This document shows positions 32,861 to 42,527 of a DNA stretch of 64,000 bases, piece after piece. Position 1 is the first letter of the stretch. Each line of letters starts with the position of its first letter. The notes beneath the pieces were generated by a model. That model saw nothing but the letters and a program-made list of their open reading frames with translations. It had not been told where the DNA came from and searched no databases. The position numbers were made by a program, and so were the translations under genes. The stretch covers positions 1,302,001 through 1,366,000 of the forward strand of contig CBDCYP010000002.1 of NCBI GenBank assembly GCA_965224235.1, in the 5' to 3' direction. The DNA is from G958295935 sp965224235. GTDB lineage: Bacteria > Chloroflexota > Dehalococcoidia > Lucifugimonadales > Lucifugimonadaceae.

Positions 32861-34405
32861 ATGTTCACTGGACTCCTGACAACCATCGTTTTCCTGCCGG
32901 TCGCGGCTGGCGCAATTGTGGCGCTCGTCGCCAGGACGGATCAGCAGGTCCGCTGGGCGTCGATCGCGGCATCGGTGGTGACCTTTGCCCTTTCGGTGTT
33001 TGCGTTTGGCAGCTACTACGCCGATCCGGGCGGGGTGCAGTTCATCGACCGATTCGAGAACTGGATACCTGTCGAGGGCTTCCGTTCACAGTATCTGCTC
33101 GGCATCGACGGCCTGAGCGCTCCGCTTATCTTGCTGACCGGCCTGTTGGGAACCGTGGCGGCGTGGGCGTCCTGGCGCATACAGCGCCGGGTGCGCGAGT
33201 ACTACTTCTGGCTGCTGGCGTTGACGTCAGCGGTAATGGGTGTGTTCGCGTCACTCGACTTGCTGCTCTTTTTCGTGTTCTTCGAATTCGAACTCATTCC
33301 GATGTTCATGCTCATCTCGATCTGGGGTACCGGACGGGCGCGCTACTCGGCCATGAAATTCGTCCTGTTCACCCTTTTCGGCGGAGCGTTTTTGCTTATC
33401 GCAGTGCTGGGGATTTACTTGTCGGCCGGCACGTTCCAGATGGTCGCCATTCCTTCGGAAACAGGTGAGATCATCAATGGAATTCCTGAACGCATTGTCG
33501 GAGCTGCGCTGATCGCTCCAGCCGCGCTGTTTTTCGCTTTCTTCCTAGTCGCGTTCGCGGTGAAACTGCCGCTATGGCCCCTGCACAACTGGCTCCCGGA
33601 CGCCCACACGGACGCGCCTACCGCGGTGAGCGTGATGCTCGCGGGTGTTTTGCTGAAAATGGGCGGATACGGCCTGCTGCGAATCAACGTCGGATTCTTC
33701 CAGGAAACCGAGGGGTTCACCGTCCACGATACTGCCGGGATACTCGCCGCCCTTGCGGCGGTCAGCACACTGTACGGCGCAATCGTGACTATTCGCCAGA
33801 CGGACATGAAGCGGCTGATTGCGTTCAGCAGCATCAGCCACATGGGTTTTGTTGTGTTGGGGGTATCGGCAATAGCCGGCTCACGGCCGGAGGCATCCGG
33901 CGGATTAAACGGCGCCGCCATGCAGATGTTCACACACGGCACCATCACCGGACTGGCATTCCTGGTGGTCGGCCTTGTTTACGATCGGGCCCACACCCGT
34001 TACATACCGCACCTTGGCGGGTTATGGCGGAAGATGCCGGCGATTGGGGTCTTTTTCCTTATCGCGGGGTTCGCCTCCCTGGGACTACCGGGCACGAGTG
34101 GGTTTGTGTCCGAAATCATGGTGTTTCTGAGCACGTTCAAGGTCTGGGCATATGCCACCGGATTTGCGGCTTTCGGCGTGGTACTCGCCGCCGGATATAT
34201 CCTGTGGATGGTCCAGCGAACGTTCTTTGGACCGGCCCCGGCCGAGGGCGGCATGTCGAAAGACATGTACGAGAACCTGGGAGATGCGAGTCCTATCGAC
34301 TTGGTGCCGGTCGTGGCGTTGTCCGCGGCGATCCTGGTGGTGGGTATCTGGCCCAAGTTCCTGACTGACGTATTCATGATTGGGATTGAGGCGACGATTC
34401 GCTGA
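32861..34405 (+). CDS. nuoM: NADH-quinone oxidoreductase subunit M
   Basis: 514 aa antiporter-like subunit with about 14 TM helices. Diagnostic segments: FFEFELIPMFMLISIWG near 139-155 (pump Glu), KLPLWPLHNWLPDAHTDAPTAVSVMLAGVLLKMGGYGLLR near 235-275, and ISHMGFVVLG near 325. The gap of 76 bp after nuoL is the largest in the operon. The next gene nuoN starts on the last base of its stop codon. Confidence 0.95.
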   Translation: MFTGLLTTIVFLPVAAGAIVALVARTDQQVRWASIAASVVTFALSVFAFGSYYADPGGVQFIDRFENWIPVEGFRSQYLLGIDGLSAPLILLTGLLGTVAAWASWRIQRRVREYYFWLLALTSAVMGVFASLDLLLFFVFFEFELIPMFMLISIWGTGRARYSAMKFVLFTLFGGAFLLIAVLGIYLSAGTFQMVAIPSETGEIINGIPERIVGAALIAPAALFFAFFLVAFAVKLPLWPLHNWLPDAHTDAPTAVSVMLAGVLLKMGGYGLLRINVGFFQETEGFTVHDTAGILAALAAVSTLYGAIVTIRQTDMKRLIAFSSISHMGFVVLGVSAIAGSRPEASGGLNGAAMQMFTHGTITGLAFLVVGLVYDRAHTRYIPHLGGLWRKMPAIGVFFLIAGFASLGLPGTSGFVSEIMVFLSTFKVWAYATGFAAFGVVLAAGYILWMVQRTFFGPAPAEGGMSKDMYENLGDASPIDLVPVVALSAAILVVGIWPKFLTDVFMIGIEATIR

Positions 34406-35898
34406 TGACTACGCACGATTTCTGGGTGATATCCCCGGAACTTGCCGTGGCGGGACTGGCCATCCTGGTGGTCCTCGCGGACCTGGTAATTCGCGATAAA
34501 CGACTACTTGTCGGAATCGCGGTCGCCGGATTGGCCGTGCCGCTGTTCTTTTCGCTCAATCTTTGGTTCGGTTGGTTCGGCGACGTAGGCGTCAATCCTC
34601 CGCTGGCCCTTTTCGGCACGATCGTCGCCGACCGGTTCGCTCTCTTTTTCCACTTCCTTCTGATCGGTGTCACCGCGGCCGTGGCCCTCGCATCGATGAA
34701 GTACGTGGAGCGCATGCCCAACCTGCGAGGCGAATTCCTGGCTCTCATGCTGTTTTCCGTGACCGGGATGATGTTCCTAGTCTCGGCGCATGAATTAGTT
34801 TCGATCTACGTTTCACTGGAGTTGACAGCGCTCCCTGTCGCTGCGCTGGCTGCGTTCCATAAAGGGCCGCGGTCGGCCGAGGCGGGTCTGAAATTTCTCG
34901 TGCTTTCGGCGATCGCTTCGGCCCTGCTGCTATACGGCATGGTCTATATCTACGGGTTCACCGGCAGCACGAACCTTGAGGTGATCTGGCAACGGCTTGC
35001 CGAGATCCCGGGTGAGGCCGGCCAGCCGTTCGGGTCCTACAGTGTGTTACTGGCGGTGGCGCTCATAGTGGCGGGGTTCGCCTTCAAAATGGCGGTCGTT
35101 CCATGGCACATGTGGGTGCCCGACGTCTACGAAGGTTCCCCTACCCCACTGGCCGCTTTTCTTTCGGTCGCGTCGAAAGCGTCAGCGTTTGCCGTGGTCA
35201 TGCGGGTCCTCTACACCGCGTTCGGCCACGACGCCCTAATTCAGGACTGGTCCGGCTTTATAGCCGTGCTAGCCGCCGCCACGATGACTGCCGGCAACCT
35301 TCTTGCCCTATCGCAAACCAACATCAAGCGACTGCTCGGCTATAGCACCGTCGCGCAAGCCGGTTACATCCTTGTCGGCGTCGCCGCGGTCGCCGTCAAT
35401 TCGGATACCCCCGGGACCATCGCGGGGCCGCAGGGCGCTTTGTACTACCTGATGGGTTACGCATTCACGAACCTGGCCGTTTTTATCGCAGTTATCGCGA
35501 TTACGAGCCGGACCGGCAGCGAGTTGATCACCGGCTTCAATGGGATGGGCCGCCGATCGCCTGTATTGGCGATGCTGCTCACGGTCGGGCTGTTATCGTT
35601 GCTCGGCGTGCCCCCGACAGTCGGATTCATGTCGAAGGCGTTCGTCTTCAGCGCCGCGGCCAATTCCGGCCTCTTTTGGCTGGCCGTACTCGGCATGATC
35701 AATACCGTCGTTTCCGCTTATTACTACTTGCGTGTGGTGCGGGCCATCTACTTCGAGGAACCGCAGTCGGACACCCCGGTCCGGCCTGACGTGCCGGCCC
35801 TTTTGGCCACTGCCACGGCTGCCGCGGGCGTTGCGGTATTCGGATTGGGACCATGGCTGCTGCTCAGGTTCGCAGAGTCGTCCCTGACCATTCTCTAG
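34405..35898 (+). CDS. nuoN: NADH-quinone oxidoreductase subunit N
   Basis: 497 aa antiporter-like subunit, ATG sharing one base with the nuoM stop. Diagnostic segments: VSIYVSLELTALPVAALAAF near 132-150 (pump Glu), FKMAVVPWHMWVPDVYEGSPTPLAAFLSVASKASAF near 230-265, and AQAGYILVG near 316. It closes the operon. The NADH module genes nuoE, nuoF and nuoG are absent between A and N and on either side within the window. Confidence 0.95.
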   Translation: MTTHDFWVISPELAVAGLAILVVLADLVIRDKRLLVGIAVAGLAVPLFFSLNLWFGWFGDVGVNPPLALFGTIVADRFALFFHFLLIGVTAAVALASMKYVERMPNLRGEFLALMLFSVTGMMFLVSAHELVSIYVSLELTALPVAALAAFHKGPRSAEAGLKFLVLSAIASALLLYGMVYIYGFTGSTNLEVIWQRLAEIPGEAGQPFGSYSVLLAVALIVAGFAFKMAVVPWHMWVPDVYEGSPTPLAAFLSVASKASAFAVVMRVLYTAFGHDALIQDWSGFIAVLAAATMTAGNLLALSQTNIKRLLGYSTVAQAGYILVGVAAVAVNSDTPGTIAGPQGALYYLMGYAFTNLAVFIAVIAITSRTGSELITGFNGMGRRSPVLAMLLTVGLLSLLGVPPTVGFMSKAFVFSAAANSGLFWLAVLGMINTVVSAYYYLRVVRAIYFEEPQSDTPVRPDVPALLATATAAAGVAVFGLGPWLLLRFAESSLTIL

Positions 35899-35997
35899 GC
35901 GGCCTTGTAAAGGGTATGATCCTGATGATCCATCCCTTGACCCATAGTCCGTTTCGCCCACATCTGACTTGGGAATTGACTCGAACCTGATCCGGCG

Positions 35998-36873
35998 ATG
36001 ACGTACGAACACATAGGTATCTGCTACCACGGACTGAACCCCGAAGCCGGCGATCTGGCACGAGCAATCGCGGGCCGGATCGGTTCCGGCCACACAGTGA
36101 CGGCCGCGAACCAGGTTGAGCTTGACGTCAATCCAGAGGTGCTGTCCCCGTCGGACCTCGTCATCACCATCGGGGGCGACGGGACCATTCTGAGGGGTGT
36201 TCACGTCGCCGCGCCCCGCGGCGTTCCGGTACTTGGTGTGAACATGGGCCGCGTTGGTTTCATGAGCGATATCGACTCGGGCAACGCATTGGACAGTATC
36301 GATTGGTACCTGAACGGCAATGCCCGGGTCGAAGAGCGGGAAATGGTGCGGGCCGAAGTAGTGGGATCCGGACAACCGCCACTCGACGCGCTGAATGACA
36401 TAGCCATCGCCCGCGGGCAACTGTTGAGGGTCATCGACGTATCGACCATGGTGGACGGCGTCCATTTCGCCACGTTTCGCGGCGACGGCGTGGTGGTCGC
36501 CACCGCAACCGGCTCCACCGGTTACGCCCTTTCACTGGGCGGCCCGGTCATGGATCCGATGTCCCGAGACTATCTCGTAAAGCCGATCGCGACCCACATG
36601 AGCCAGTTCGGAGGGGTCGTAATTAAGTCGACCTCCACGCTCGAATTTACCGTCGTGGCCAGGACGCCAGCGACGTTAAATGCCGACGGCTTCATGGACG
36701 TTGAATTGGTAAGCGGTCAGACCGTCCGAGTATCTCACTCGCCGCATCGCGCCCGATTCCTCAGGAGTCAGCCGCCGTCGGCATTTTGGGGCTCGTTGTC
36801 GATGCGATTGGGCATCAGAAAAGGAACGCTCCCCGGAACCGAACAGAACCCCGGGGAGTCGGATACGATATAA
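35998..36873 (+). CDS. nadK: NAD kinase
   Basis: 291 aa cytoplasmic enzyme phosphorylating NAD to NADP. The GGDGT motif is near 60-64 (TIGGDGTILRG), the NMGRVGFM segment near 82-89, the LNDIAIARG (family NE/D motif) near 131, and the nucleotide-binding GDGVVVATATGSTGYALSLGGP near 163-184. ATG 35998 follows the nuoN stop by 99 bp. The C-terminal 35 residues (SAFWGSLSMRLGIRKG and beyond) extend past the usual end. The next gene, a Nudix hydrolase, starts within a few bases, so the two are probably coupled. Confidence 0.93.
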   Translation: MTYEHIGICYHGLNPEAGDLARAIAGRIGSGHTVTAANQVELDVNPEVLSPSDLVITIGGDGTILRGVHVAAPRGVPVLGVNMGRVGFMSDIDSGNALDSIDWYLNGNARVEEREMVRAEVVGSGQPPLDALNDIAIARGQLLRVIDVSTMVDGVHFATFRGDGVVVATATGSTGYALSLGGPVMDPMSRDYLVKPIATHMSQFGGVVIKSTSTLEFTVVARTPATLNADGFMDVELVSGQTVRVSHSPHRARFLRSQPPSAFWGSLSMRLGIRKGTLPGTEQNPGESDTI

Positions 36874-36878
36874 GCGCA

Positions 36879-37433
36879 TTGAGCGTCCAAACGGCGAACA
36901 CCCTCAACTCACGGCGGGAATACGACGGCAAGATCCTTTCCCTTCGCGTCGACACCATTCAAATGGGCGACCGCGAGCCAGTTGAACGTGAGATCGTCGA
37001 ACACCCAGGTTCCATAGTTGTCGTCCCGGTCACGAGCCGGGGCGCTGTCCTATTGGTGGAGCAGTGGCGCCATCCGGCCCAACGGGTCCTGCTTGAGGCT
37101 CCCGCGGGAACTCTCGACCCGGGCGAGGACCCGACAGAAACAGTCCAACGGGAACTTCGGGAAGAAACGGGCCATCGAGCGGCAAGGATTCGCCAAATCG
37201 GCGAGTTCTGGATCGCGCCGGGATGGTGCGACGAATACATGCACGCATACCTGGCCACCGGATTGACCCCTGACCCTCTACCGCAGGACACGGACGAGGA
37301 CCTTCGAGTTGTCGAAACGCCGTTGGCTGAGGTGCCGGGCCTGTTGCAAAGCGGCCGCATCGCCGACTCCAAGTCGATAGCGGCGCTTCTGTTTACGCTC
37401 GATTTTCACAAGTCGGTTATCGATGCCGGATGA
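36879..37433 (+). CDS. Nudix hydrolase (ADP-ribose pyrophosphatase-like)
   Basis: 184 aa from TTG 36879, placed just after the nadK stop. A reading frame to ATG 36786 overlaps nadK by 88 bp and is less likely. The Nudix box is complete: GTLDPGEDPTETVQRELREETGH (about 71-93; given as its G, E, REL and EETG residues). The flanking EAPAGTLDPGE and GWCDEYMHAYLA segments fit the ADP-ribose pyrophosphatase subgroup (NudF-like). Such enzymes clear ADP-ribose or related NAD breakdown products, which suits its position after NAD kinase. Start codon is the uncertain point. Confidence 0.85.
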   Translation: MSVQTANTLNSRREYDGKILSLRVDTIQMGDREPVEREIVEHPGSIVVVPVTSRGAVLLVEQWRHPAQRVLLEAPAGTLDPGEDPTETVQRELREETGHRAARIRQIGEFWIAPGWCDEYMHAYLATGLTPDPLPQDTDEDLRVVETPLAEVPGLLQSGRIADSKSIAALLFTLDFHKSVIDAG

Positions 37434-37532
37434 ACCCGAAGGGGCGCCGCGTCATTCACAACGATAAAGGGATCCGAGATTTGACGACAAAGGGACTCCA
37501 CAACCAGAAGGCCTTCAGGCAGGTTTCGAAAG

Positions 37533-39206
37533 ATGTTTGAACACGATCTGTTGATAATCGGCGCCGGATTGGCAGGATTGCGCGCCGCGGTGGAAGGGGT
37601 GCGCGGCGGCGCCGACGTTACCGTAATCACCAAGGTGCACCCTGTCCGCAGCCATTCGAACGCGGCGCAGGGCGGCATAAACGCGCCGCTTACAGATCGG
37701 GGAGACGATTGGGAAGGCCACGCGCTGGACACGATCAAGGGCTCTGACTACCTCGCAGATCAGGACGCCGTCGAGATCATGTCGCGGGAAGCCGGAAGGG
37801 CCGTCATCGAGCTGGAACACATGGGAGTGATCTTCAGCCGAGACGACGAAGGGAAACTCGGCACACGGCGGTTCGGAGGCCAAAAAATAGCACGGACCTT
37901 CTTCGTGGGAGCAATTACCGGCTCCGCTTTGTTGCACGTGCTCTACGAGCAGGCCCTCAAGTACGGCCTGCACGTGTACGAAGAGTGGTTCGTCACATCT
38001 CTGATCAAAGAAGACGGTGAAGTCCGTGGCGCCATCGCGTTGGACATCAAGTCCGGTCAACTGCACACGATCCGCGCCAAGGCGGTGATCATCGCCGCCG
38101 GTGGCGCAGGCCGCGTGTTCGAACCATCGACCAACGCAATCATCTGCACCGGGGATGGTCTGGCGTTGGCCTGGCGGGCCGGCGCTCCGATGATGGACAT
38201 GGAGATGGTCCAGTATCACCCGACCACCCTGGCGAGGACCGGTATTTTGATGTCGGAGGCGGCGCGGGGAGAGGGAGCGTATCTGCTGAACAAGGACGGC
38301 GACCGGTTCATGGAGAAATACGCGCCCGACTACCTCGAGTTGGCATCGAGGGACGTCGTATCGAGGTCCGAACAGACCGAGATCAACGAAGGGCGCGGCA
38401 TCAATGGCAACGTGTGGCTGGACATGAGACACCTGGGACGCGAATTCATCGAGGAGCGCCTCGGATATCTTCAGGAAGTAGCGGTCGAGTTTCTGGGAAT
38501 GGACCTGGCGAACGATCCGGTACCGATCCGGCCCGGGATGCACTACATCATGGGCGGCGTAAAGACGGACGTGGACGGCCGCACCGAGGTCCCCGGTCTT
38601 TATGCAGCCGGGGAGTGCGCAAATGTGAGCGTCCACGGCGCCAACCGGCTCGGCGCAAACTCACTGCTCGACACGATCGTGTTCGGCAGGCGGGCTGCAG
38701 AGCACGCTATGGAATATATCAAGTCAGTAGGTGGCGCTCCGCGAAATGAATCGCACCTGGATGCTGAAAAGAAGAGACTCCAGGGTCTGTTGGACAGACC
38801 TCCTGGGCTTCGATCGGCCGCCGTTCGACACGAAATGGCGGAGGCGATGACCGAAGGTATCGGCGTGTTCAGAGATCATGATTCGATGGAGCGCGCCGAG
38901 GCCGCCATTAGACGGAGCCGGAGCCAGTTCGACAGTGTGAGCGTCCAGGACAAAGGGAAGACCTTCAACACAGACTTGATGTTCGCTTTGGAACTCGACT
39001 ACATGATCGACTGCGCTGAAGCCATTTGCGCCGGGGCCCTCGCCCGAAAAGAGAGCCGGGGGGCACACTTCCGGACAGATATCACTGAACGAGATGACGA
39101 AAACTGGTTGAAACACACGTTGGTGTACAAATCAGAAGATGGGCCGCGCGTCGAGACGCTGCCGGTCACGATCACGAATTGGGAACCGGAGAAGAGGGTC
39201 TATTGA
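37533..39206 (+). CDS. sdhA: Succinate dehydrogenase/fumarate reductase flavoprotein subunit
   Basis: 557 aa FAD-dependent dehydrogenase. FAD-binding GAGLAGLRAAVEG is near 10-22, the His of RSHSNAAQGGIN near 43 would be the covalent flavin attachment. The dicarboxylate-site motifs LVQYHPTTLA near 230 and HGANRLGANSLLDTIVFGRRA near 368-388 are present. It converts succinate to fumarate with the iron-sulfur subunit. It is followed by sdhB and a CCG-domain subunit with overlapping starts. No membrane anchor subunit C or D is seen. Confidence 0.95.
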   Translation: MFEHDLLIIGAGLAGLRAAVEGVRGGADVTVITKVHPVRSHSNAAQGGINAPLTDRGDDWEGHALDTIKGSDYLADQDAVEIMSREAGRAVIELEHMGVIFSRDDEGKLGTRRFGGQKIARTFFVGAITGSALLHVLYEQALKYGLHVYEEWFVTSLIKEDGEVRGAIALDIKSGQLHTIRAKAVIIAAGGAGRVFEPSTNAIICTGDGLALAWRAGAPMMDMEMVQYHPTTLARTGILMSEAARGEGAYLLNKDGDRFMEKYAPDYLELASRDVVSRSEQTEINEGRGINGNVWLDMRHLGREFIEERLGYLQEVAVEFLGMDLANDPVPIRPGMHYIMGGVKTDVDGRTEVPGLYAAGECANVSVHGANRLGANSLLDTIVFGRRAAEHAMEYIKSVGGAPRNESHLDAEKKRLQGLLDRPPGLRSAAVRHEMAEAMTEGIGVFRDHDSMERAEAAIRRSRSQFDSVSVQDKGKTFNTDLMFALELDYMIDCAEAICAGALARKESRGAHFRTDITERDDENWLKHTLVYKSEDGPRVETLPVTITNWEPEKRVY

Positions 39207-40165
39207 TACAGGCAAACCTGACGGTCAGGCGGTACAACCCCGATGAATCACCGCCCCGCACCTGGGATCAGGAGTATTCCCTGGAGGTCCTTGATACCTT
39301 CACAGTCCTCGACGCCCTGATCCGGATACGGGAAGAGGTGGACGGCACACTGGCCATGCGTTGCGCCTGTCGCGCCTCGATATGCGGCTCGTGCGGCATG
39401 CGTGTAAACGGCAGGGCAAGGCTTGCCTGCAAGACGCGCATCGCGGAGCTGGCGCCGCAGGGCGAGCGACTGCTCATCGAGCCAATGGGCAACCACCGGG
39501 TCATCAAGGATCTGGTCATAGACCTTGACACTTTCTTCAGTCAGATCAAGCGCGTCGATCCGTACCTTAAGCCTGACTCAGTACCCGCACAGGGAGAGTT
39601 CATCGCACCCAGCGATTCGATGACCAACTTGCTGGGCGTTATGAACTGCATCATGTGTGGGGCTTGTGTGTCGGACTGTACGGTCCTCGAGGTGGATGAT
39701 CGATTCATCGGTCCGGCCGCGTTGGCGAAGGCGTATCGGTTTGCCGGCGACCCCAGGGACGACCAGACCGACGAACGCCTCAAGAAGCTGAACGACGAAC
39801 ACGGCGGCATATGGGACTGCACGCGCTGCTTCCAGTGCGTGGAGGTGTGCCCGAAGGACGTCTCCCCCATGGATCGCATAATGGAACTGCGGGACATGGC
39901 GATCGCAGCCGGCAATCACAACACGTCCGGCTATCGGCACACTGAGTCGTTTGTAGGGTCGGTGCGCCGCCACGGCAGGGTTGACGAGACGCGGCTCGCA
40001 GTGGACAGCATAGGCTGGACCAACTTACCGGGTCTGCTGCGAGAGGCGCCGATCGCTATGACCGCCTTAGTGAAGGGCAAATTGCCATCTCCGATTCCGC
40101 ACAAGGCCGAGGATCATAAAGCGATCAGCAAGATCGTTGAAAAGGCCGAAGGGAAGTCCCAGTGA
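39203..40165 (+). CDS. sdhB: Succinate dehydrogenase/fumarate reductase iron-sulfur subunit
   Basis: 320 aa from TTG 39203, which overlaps the sdhA stop as TTGA and has GAGG five bases upstream; another in-frame TTG at 39179 is possible. The 2Fe-2S domain has CRASICGSCGMRVNGRARLAC (about 58-78; four Cys), the C-terminal domain has CIMCGACVSDC (about 146-156) and CTRCFQCVEVCPKDVSP (about 204-220) for the 4Fe-4S and 3Fe-4S clusters. It is longer than the usual 240 aa because of a C-terminal tail (about 240-320, ending GKLPSPIPHKAEDHKA), as in SdhB of non-classical complexes. Confidence 0.94.
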   Translation: MIQANLTVRRYNPDESPPRTWDQEYSLEVLDTFTVLDALIRIREEVDGTLAMRCACRASICGSCGMRVNGRARLACKTRIAELAPQGERLLIEPMGNHRVIKDLVIDLDTFFSQIKRVDPYLKPDSVPAQGEFIAPSDSMTNLLGVMNCIMCGACVSDCTVLEVDDRFIGPAALAKAYRFAGDPRDDQTDERLKKLNDEHGGIWDCTRCFQCVEVCPKDVSPMDRIMELRDMAIAAGNHNTSGYRHTESFVGSVRRHGRVDETRLAVDSIGWTNLPGLLREAPIAMTALVKGKLPSPIPHKAEDHKAISKIVEKAEGKSQ

Positions 40166-41055
40166 AGTACGCTTTTTATCCCGGCTGTGTCGCTCGCGGC
40201 GGCGCGCCCGAGCTTTACGAATCCGCAATGGCAGTGCTGGACCGCCTCGGCATCGAGACGGTTGAGTTGACTCGTGCGTCCTGCACGGGCGCCGGCGTGC
40301 TTCAGGAAAAGAATCGAAAGCTCGGCGACATCCTCAACGTGCGTACGCTCGCGATGGCGGAACAGCTCGGACTGCCGATCATGACGATCTGTTCAACATG
40401 CCAGGGCGTGATATCCCAGGCCAACCACGCCGTCCAGACCAGGGCGGCCTACCTCGAAGAGATAAACGCGGAATTGGCTGATGAGGGTCTCGAATATCGG
40501 GGTACGACGGTGGTTAAACACCTGCTTTGGGTCCTGCTGGAAGACATCGGCATAGACAGGCTGAAAGACACATTTGTCAAAGAGCTTTCAGGTACGAACC
40601 TCGCTCCGTTCTACGGGTGCTACATCGTCAGGCCAAGCGATGCGTTGGGCCTCGGCGACAATCCGCAACGGCGGACGTCCCTGGAAATCGTGATCGAATC
40701 GACCGGTGCAAATGTAGCCGACTTCCCTGGCAAGACGGCTTGCTGCGGGTTCCCAATTCTCCTCATCAATCAGGAGAATTCCCTCAAGATGGTGTCGAAT
40801 CATACTGGCGCCGCGAGCGACGCCGGGGCGGACGCCATGGTTACGCCCTGCCCGCTCTGTCACCTGAACCTCGATGGCTATCAGCCGAGGGCGCGGAAGA
40901 ACAATCGGGGAGACTCGGCGGACCTGCCGATCATTCACTTGCCGCAGCTACTGGGGCTGGCCATGGGTATGGACCACAAGAAGCTCGGAATGCAAAAACA
41001 CGTGGTATCGACAAAGGACCTCGTACGCCAACTCAGTTCCGAAGCCGCCGGATAG
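40162..41055 (+). CDS. CCG-domain (HdrB-like) subunit of a non-classical succinate dehydrogenase (SdhE/SdhC-like)
   Basis: 297 aa, GTG start overlapping sdhB as GTGA. It has two copies of the cysteine-rich CCG domain: the first with YPGCVARGG near 7-15 and ASCTGAG/CSTCQG pieces; the second with FYGCYIVRPSD near 151-161, ACCGFPILL near 193-201, and PCPLCHLN near 228-235. Such domains in heterodisulfide reductase HdrB bind unusual 4Fe-4S clusters. The same protein type replaces the membrane anchors in succinate dehydrogenases of Sulfolobus, Campylobacter and many other lineages (SdhE/SdhABEF). It would carry electrons from SdhB to a quinone or other acceptor at the membrane surface. Confidence 0.9.
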   Translation: MKYAFYPGCVARGGAPELYESAMAVLDRLGIETVELTRASCTGAGVLQEKNRKLGDILNVRTLAMAEQLGLPIMTICSTCQGVISQANHAVQTRAAYLEEINAELADEGLEYRGTTVVKHLLWVLLEDIGIDRLKDTFVKELSGTNLAPFYGCYIVRPSDALGLGDNPQRRTSLEIVIESTGANVADFPGKTACCGFPILLINQENSLKMVSNHTGAASDAGADAMVTPCPLCHLNLDGYQPRARKNNRGDSADLPIIHLPQLLGLAMGMDHKKLGMQKHVVSTKDLVRQLSSEAAG

Positions 41056-41275
41056 CCAATCCGCAAACCGCGCGGTACCGGTTCTTGCTCTTATTTGCGT
41101 AAGTACGAACCAGACCGGCTCAACGAGGGCAAAGTCCAGCTGAAGGAGTCACGGCTCTCATGCGTGCAGCGACGAGTTGGGCCGCCTTCAGGCGCAGTAT
41201 CGATCGCGTGTACCCTAAGCTTGGCAATCCAATTCCGTTGACCGATTGACGACGACCATCGTGAGGGCCTCTGGC

Positions 41276-42527
41276 ATGGCCGCGCCCAACTTCGCCAACC
41301 GGACTTTGTACCACGGGGACAACCTGGCATTCCTGCGGGGAATGAACGCCGGGTCCGTCCACCTGATAGCGACAGACCCGCCCTTCAACAAGGGCAAGGA
41401 CTTCCACGCCACACCGGACTCGATGGTCACCGGCGCGAAGTTTCAAGACCGTTGGAGCTGGGCCGACGACGTTGAGCAGGCGTGGTTCGACCAGATCGCC
41501 GACGACTGGCCCGCCGTTCACGCCGTGATAGAGGCGGCCAAGACCACCTACGGGCAGGACATGGCGGCGTTCCTGTGCTTCATGTAAATGCGCCGCGTGC
41601 TTCGGCAGGATGGGAGTATCTATCTCCATATTGACCACACCGCCCACGCCTATACCAAGACCCTCATGGACGCCGTCTTCGGCAAGCGACATTTCCGTAA
41701 CGAGATAGTCTGGTTCTATAAAACAGGTGGGTAAGCAAACGATGGTTCGGGGGAAGACACAACACCATTCTGTTTTACTGTAAATCCGACGATCTCAATT
41801 TTCTACCGCAAAAGGAAAATCTTACCTTACTCACCGGTACGGATTTTCCAACATTGATATTCAAGAAGATGCGGGCGGCGTTATTACGATGGTCAACATG
41901 CGAGATGTTTGGGATATTGCTGCCTTGAGGGGGAATCAGCCTGAAACAACAGGCTACCCCGCGCAGAAACCCGTAGCCCTCTATGACCGCATCATCAGGG
42001 CCAGCAGCAACGAGGGAGGCATAGTACTTGACCCGTTCTGCGGCTACGCCACGACGCCGATAGCCGCCGAGCGGCTGGGCAGGCAATGGGTCGGCATGGA
42101 CATATGGGACGGGGCCTTGAACATCGTCAAGCAGCGCATGGAAGACAACCGACAGCTGCTAACCGACATCCCCACCATCCATTACGAGACGGGGCCGCCG
42201 GTGCGTACGGATGGGGGCCTGGAGGCCCCGCCGTTCATCCAGGTCACGGAACGCTACGCCGAGCCGGACGGCCCGCGCATGAGCCGAGCGGAGATGTACG
42301 GGCACTTGCTGGCCCAGTACGGGCAGCGTTGCCAGGGCTGTGACCGGGGGTTTGACGATCCGTGCTATCTGGAGCTAGACCACAACACGCCGCGTTCCGA
42401 CGGCGGACTGAACCACATTACAAACCGCGTGCTGTTGTGCGGCCCGTGCAACCGCGCCAAGAGCAACACCTACACTCATTCCGGCCTTCGGCGGCTGAAC
42501 CGCTCCAATGGGTGGATGGCTAAATGA
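41276..42527 (+). pseudogene. Broken DNA methyltransferase with C-terminal HNH domain
   Basis: Adenine/cytosine-N4 DNA methyltransferase with one nonsense codon and two frameshifts. The frame from ATG 41276 contains TLYHGDNLAFLRGM and the catalytic DPPF (TDPPFNKGKDF). It runs to a TAA at 41585-41587, continues MRRVLRQDGSIYLHID to about 41730, then shifts frame for SKRWFGGRHNTILFYCKSDD, then shifts again near 41805 into KGKSYLTHRYGFSNIDIQED. The rest is intact: TGYPAQKPVALYDRII, the SAM motif VLDPFCGYATT (the usual Cys/Ser-Gly-Thr part altered), and a C-terminal HNH: CQGCDRGFD, LELDHNTPRSDGG and LCGPCNRAKS. Little else has decayed, so inactivation is recent. It stands between sdh and mdh genes, so was probably acquired by transfer. 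Confidence 0.85.

Noticed and set aside
41585..41587. The in-frame stop in the methyltransferase as another recoding event
   Set aside because: It is TAA, not TGA, and two frameshifts follow, so it is damage.
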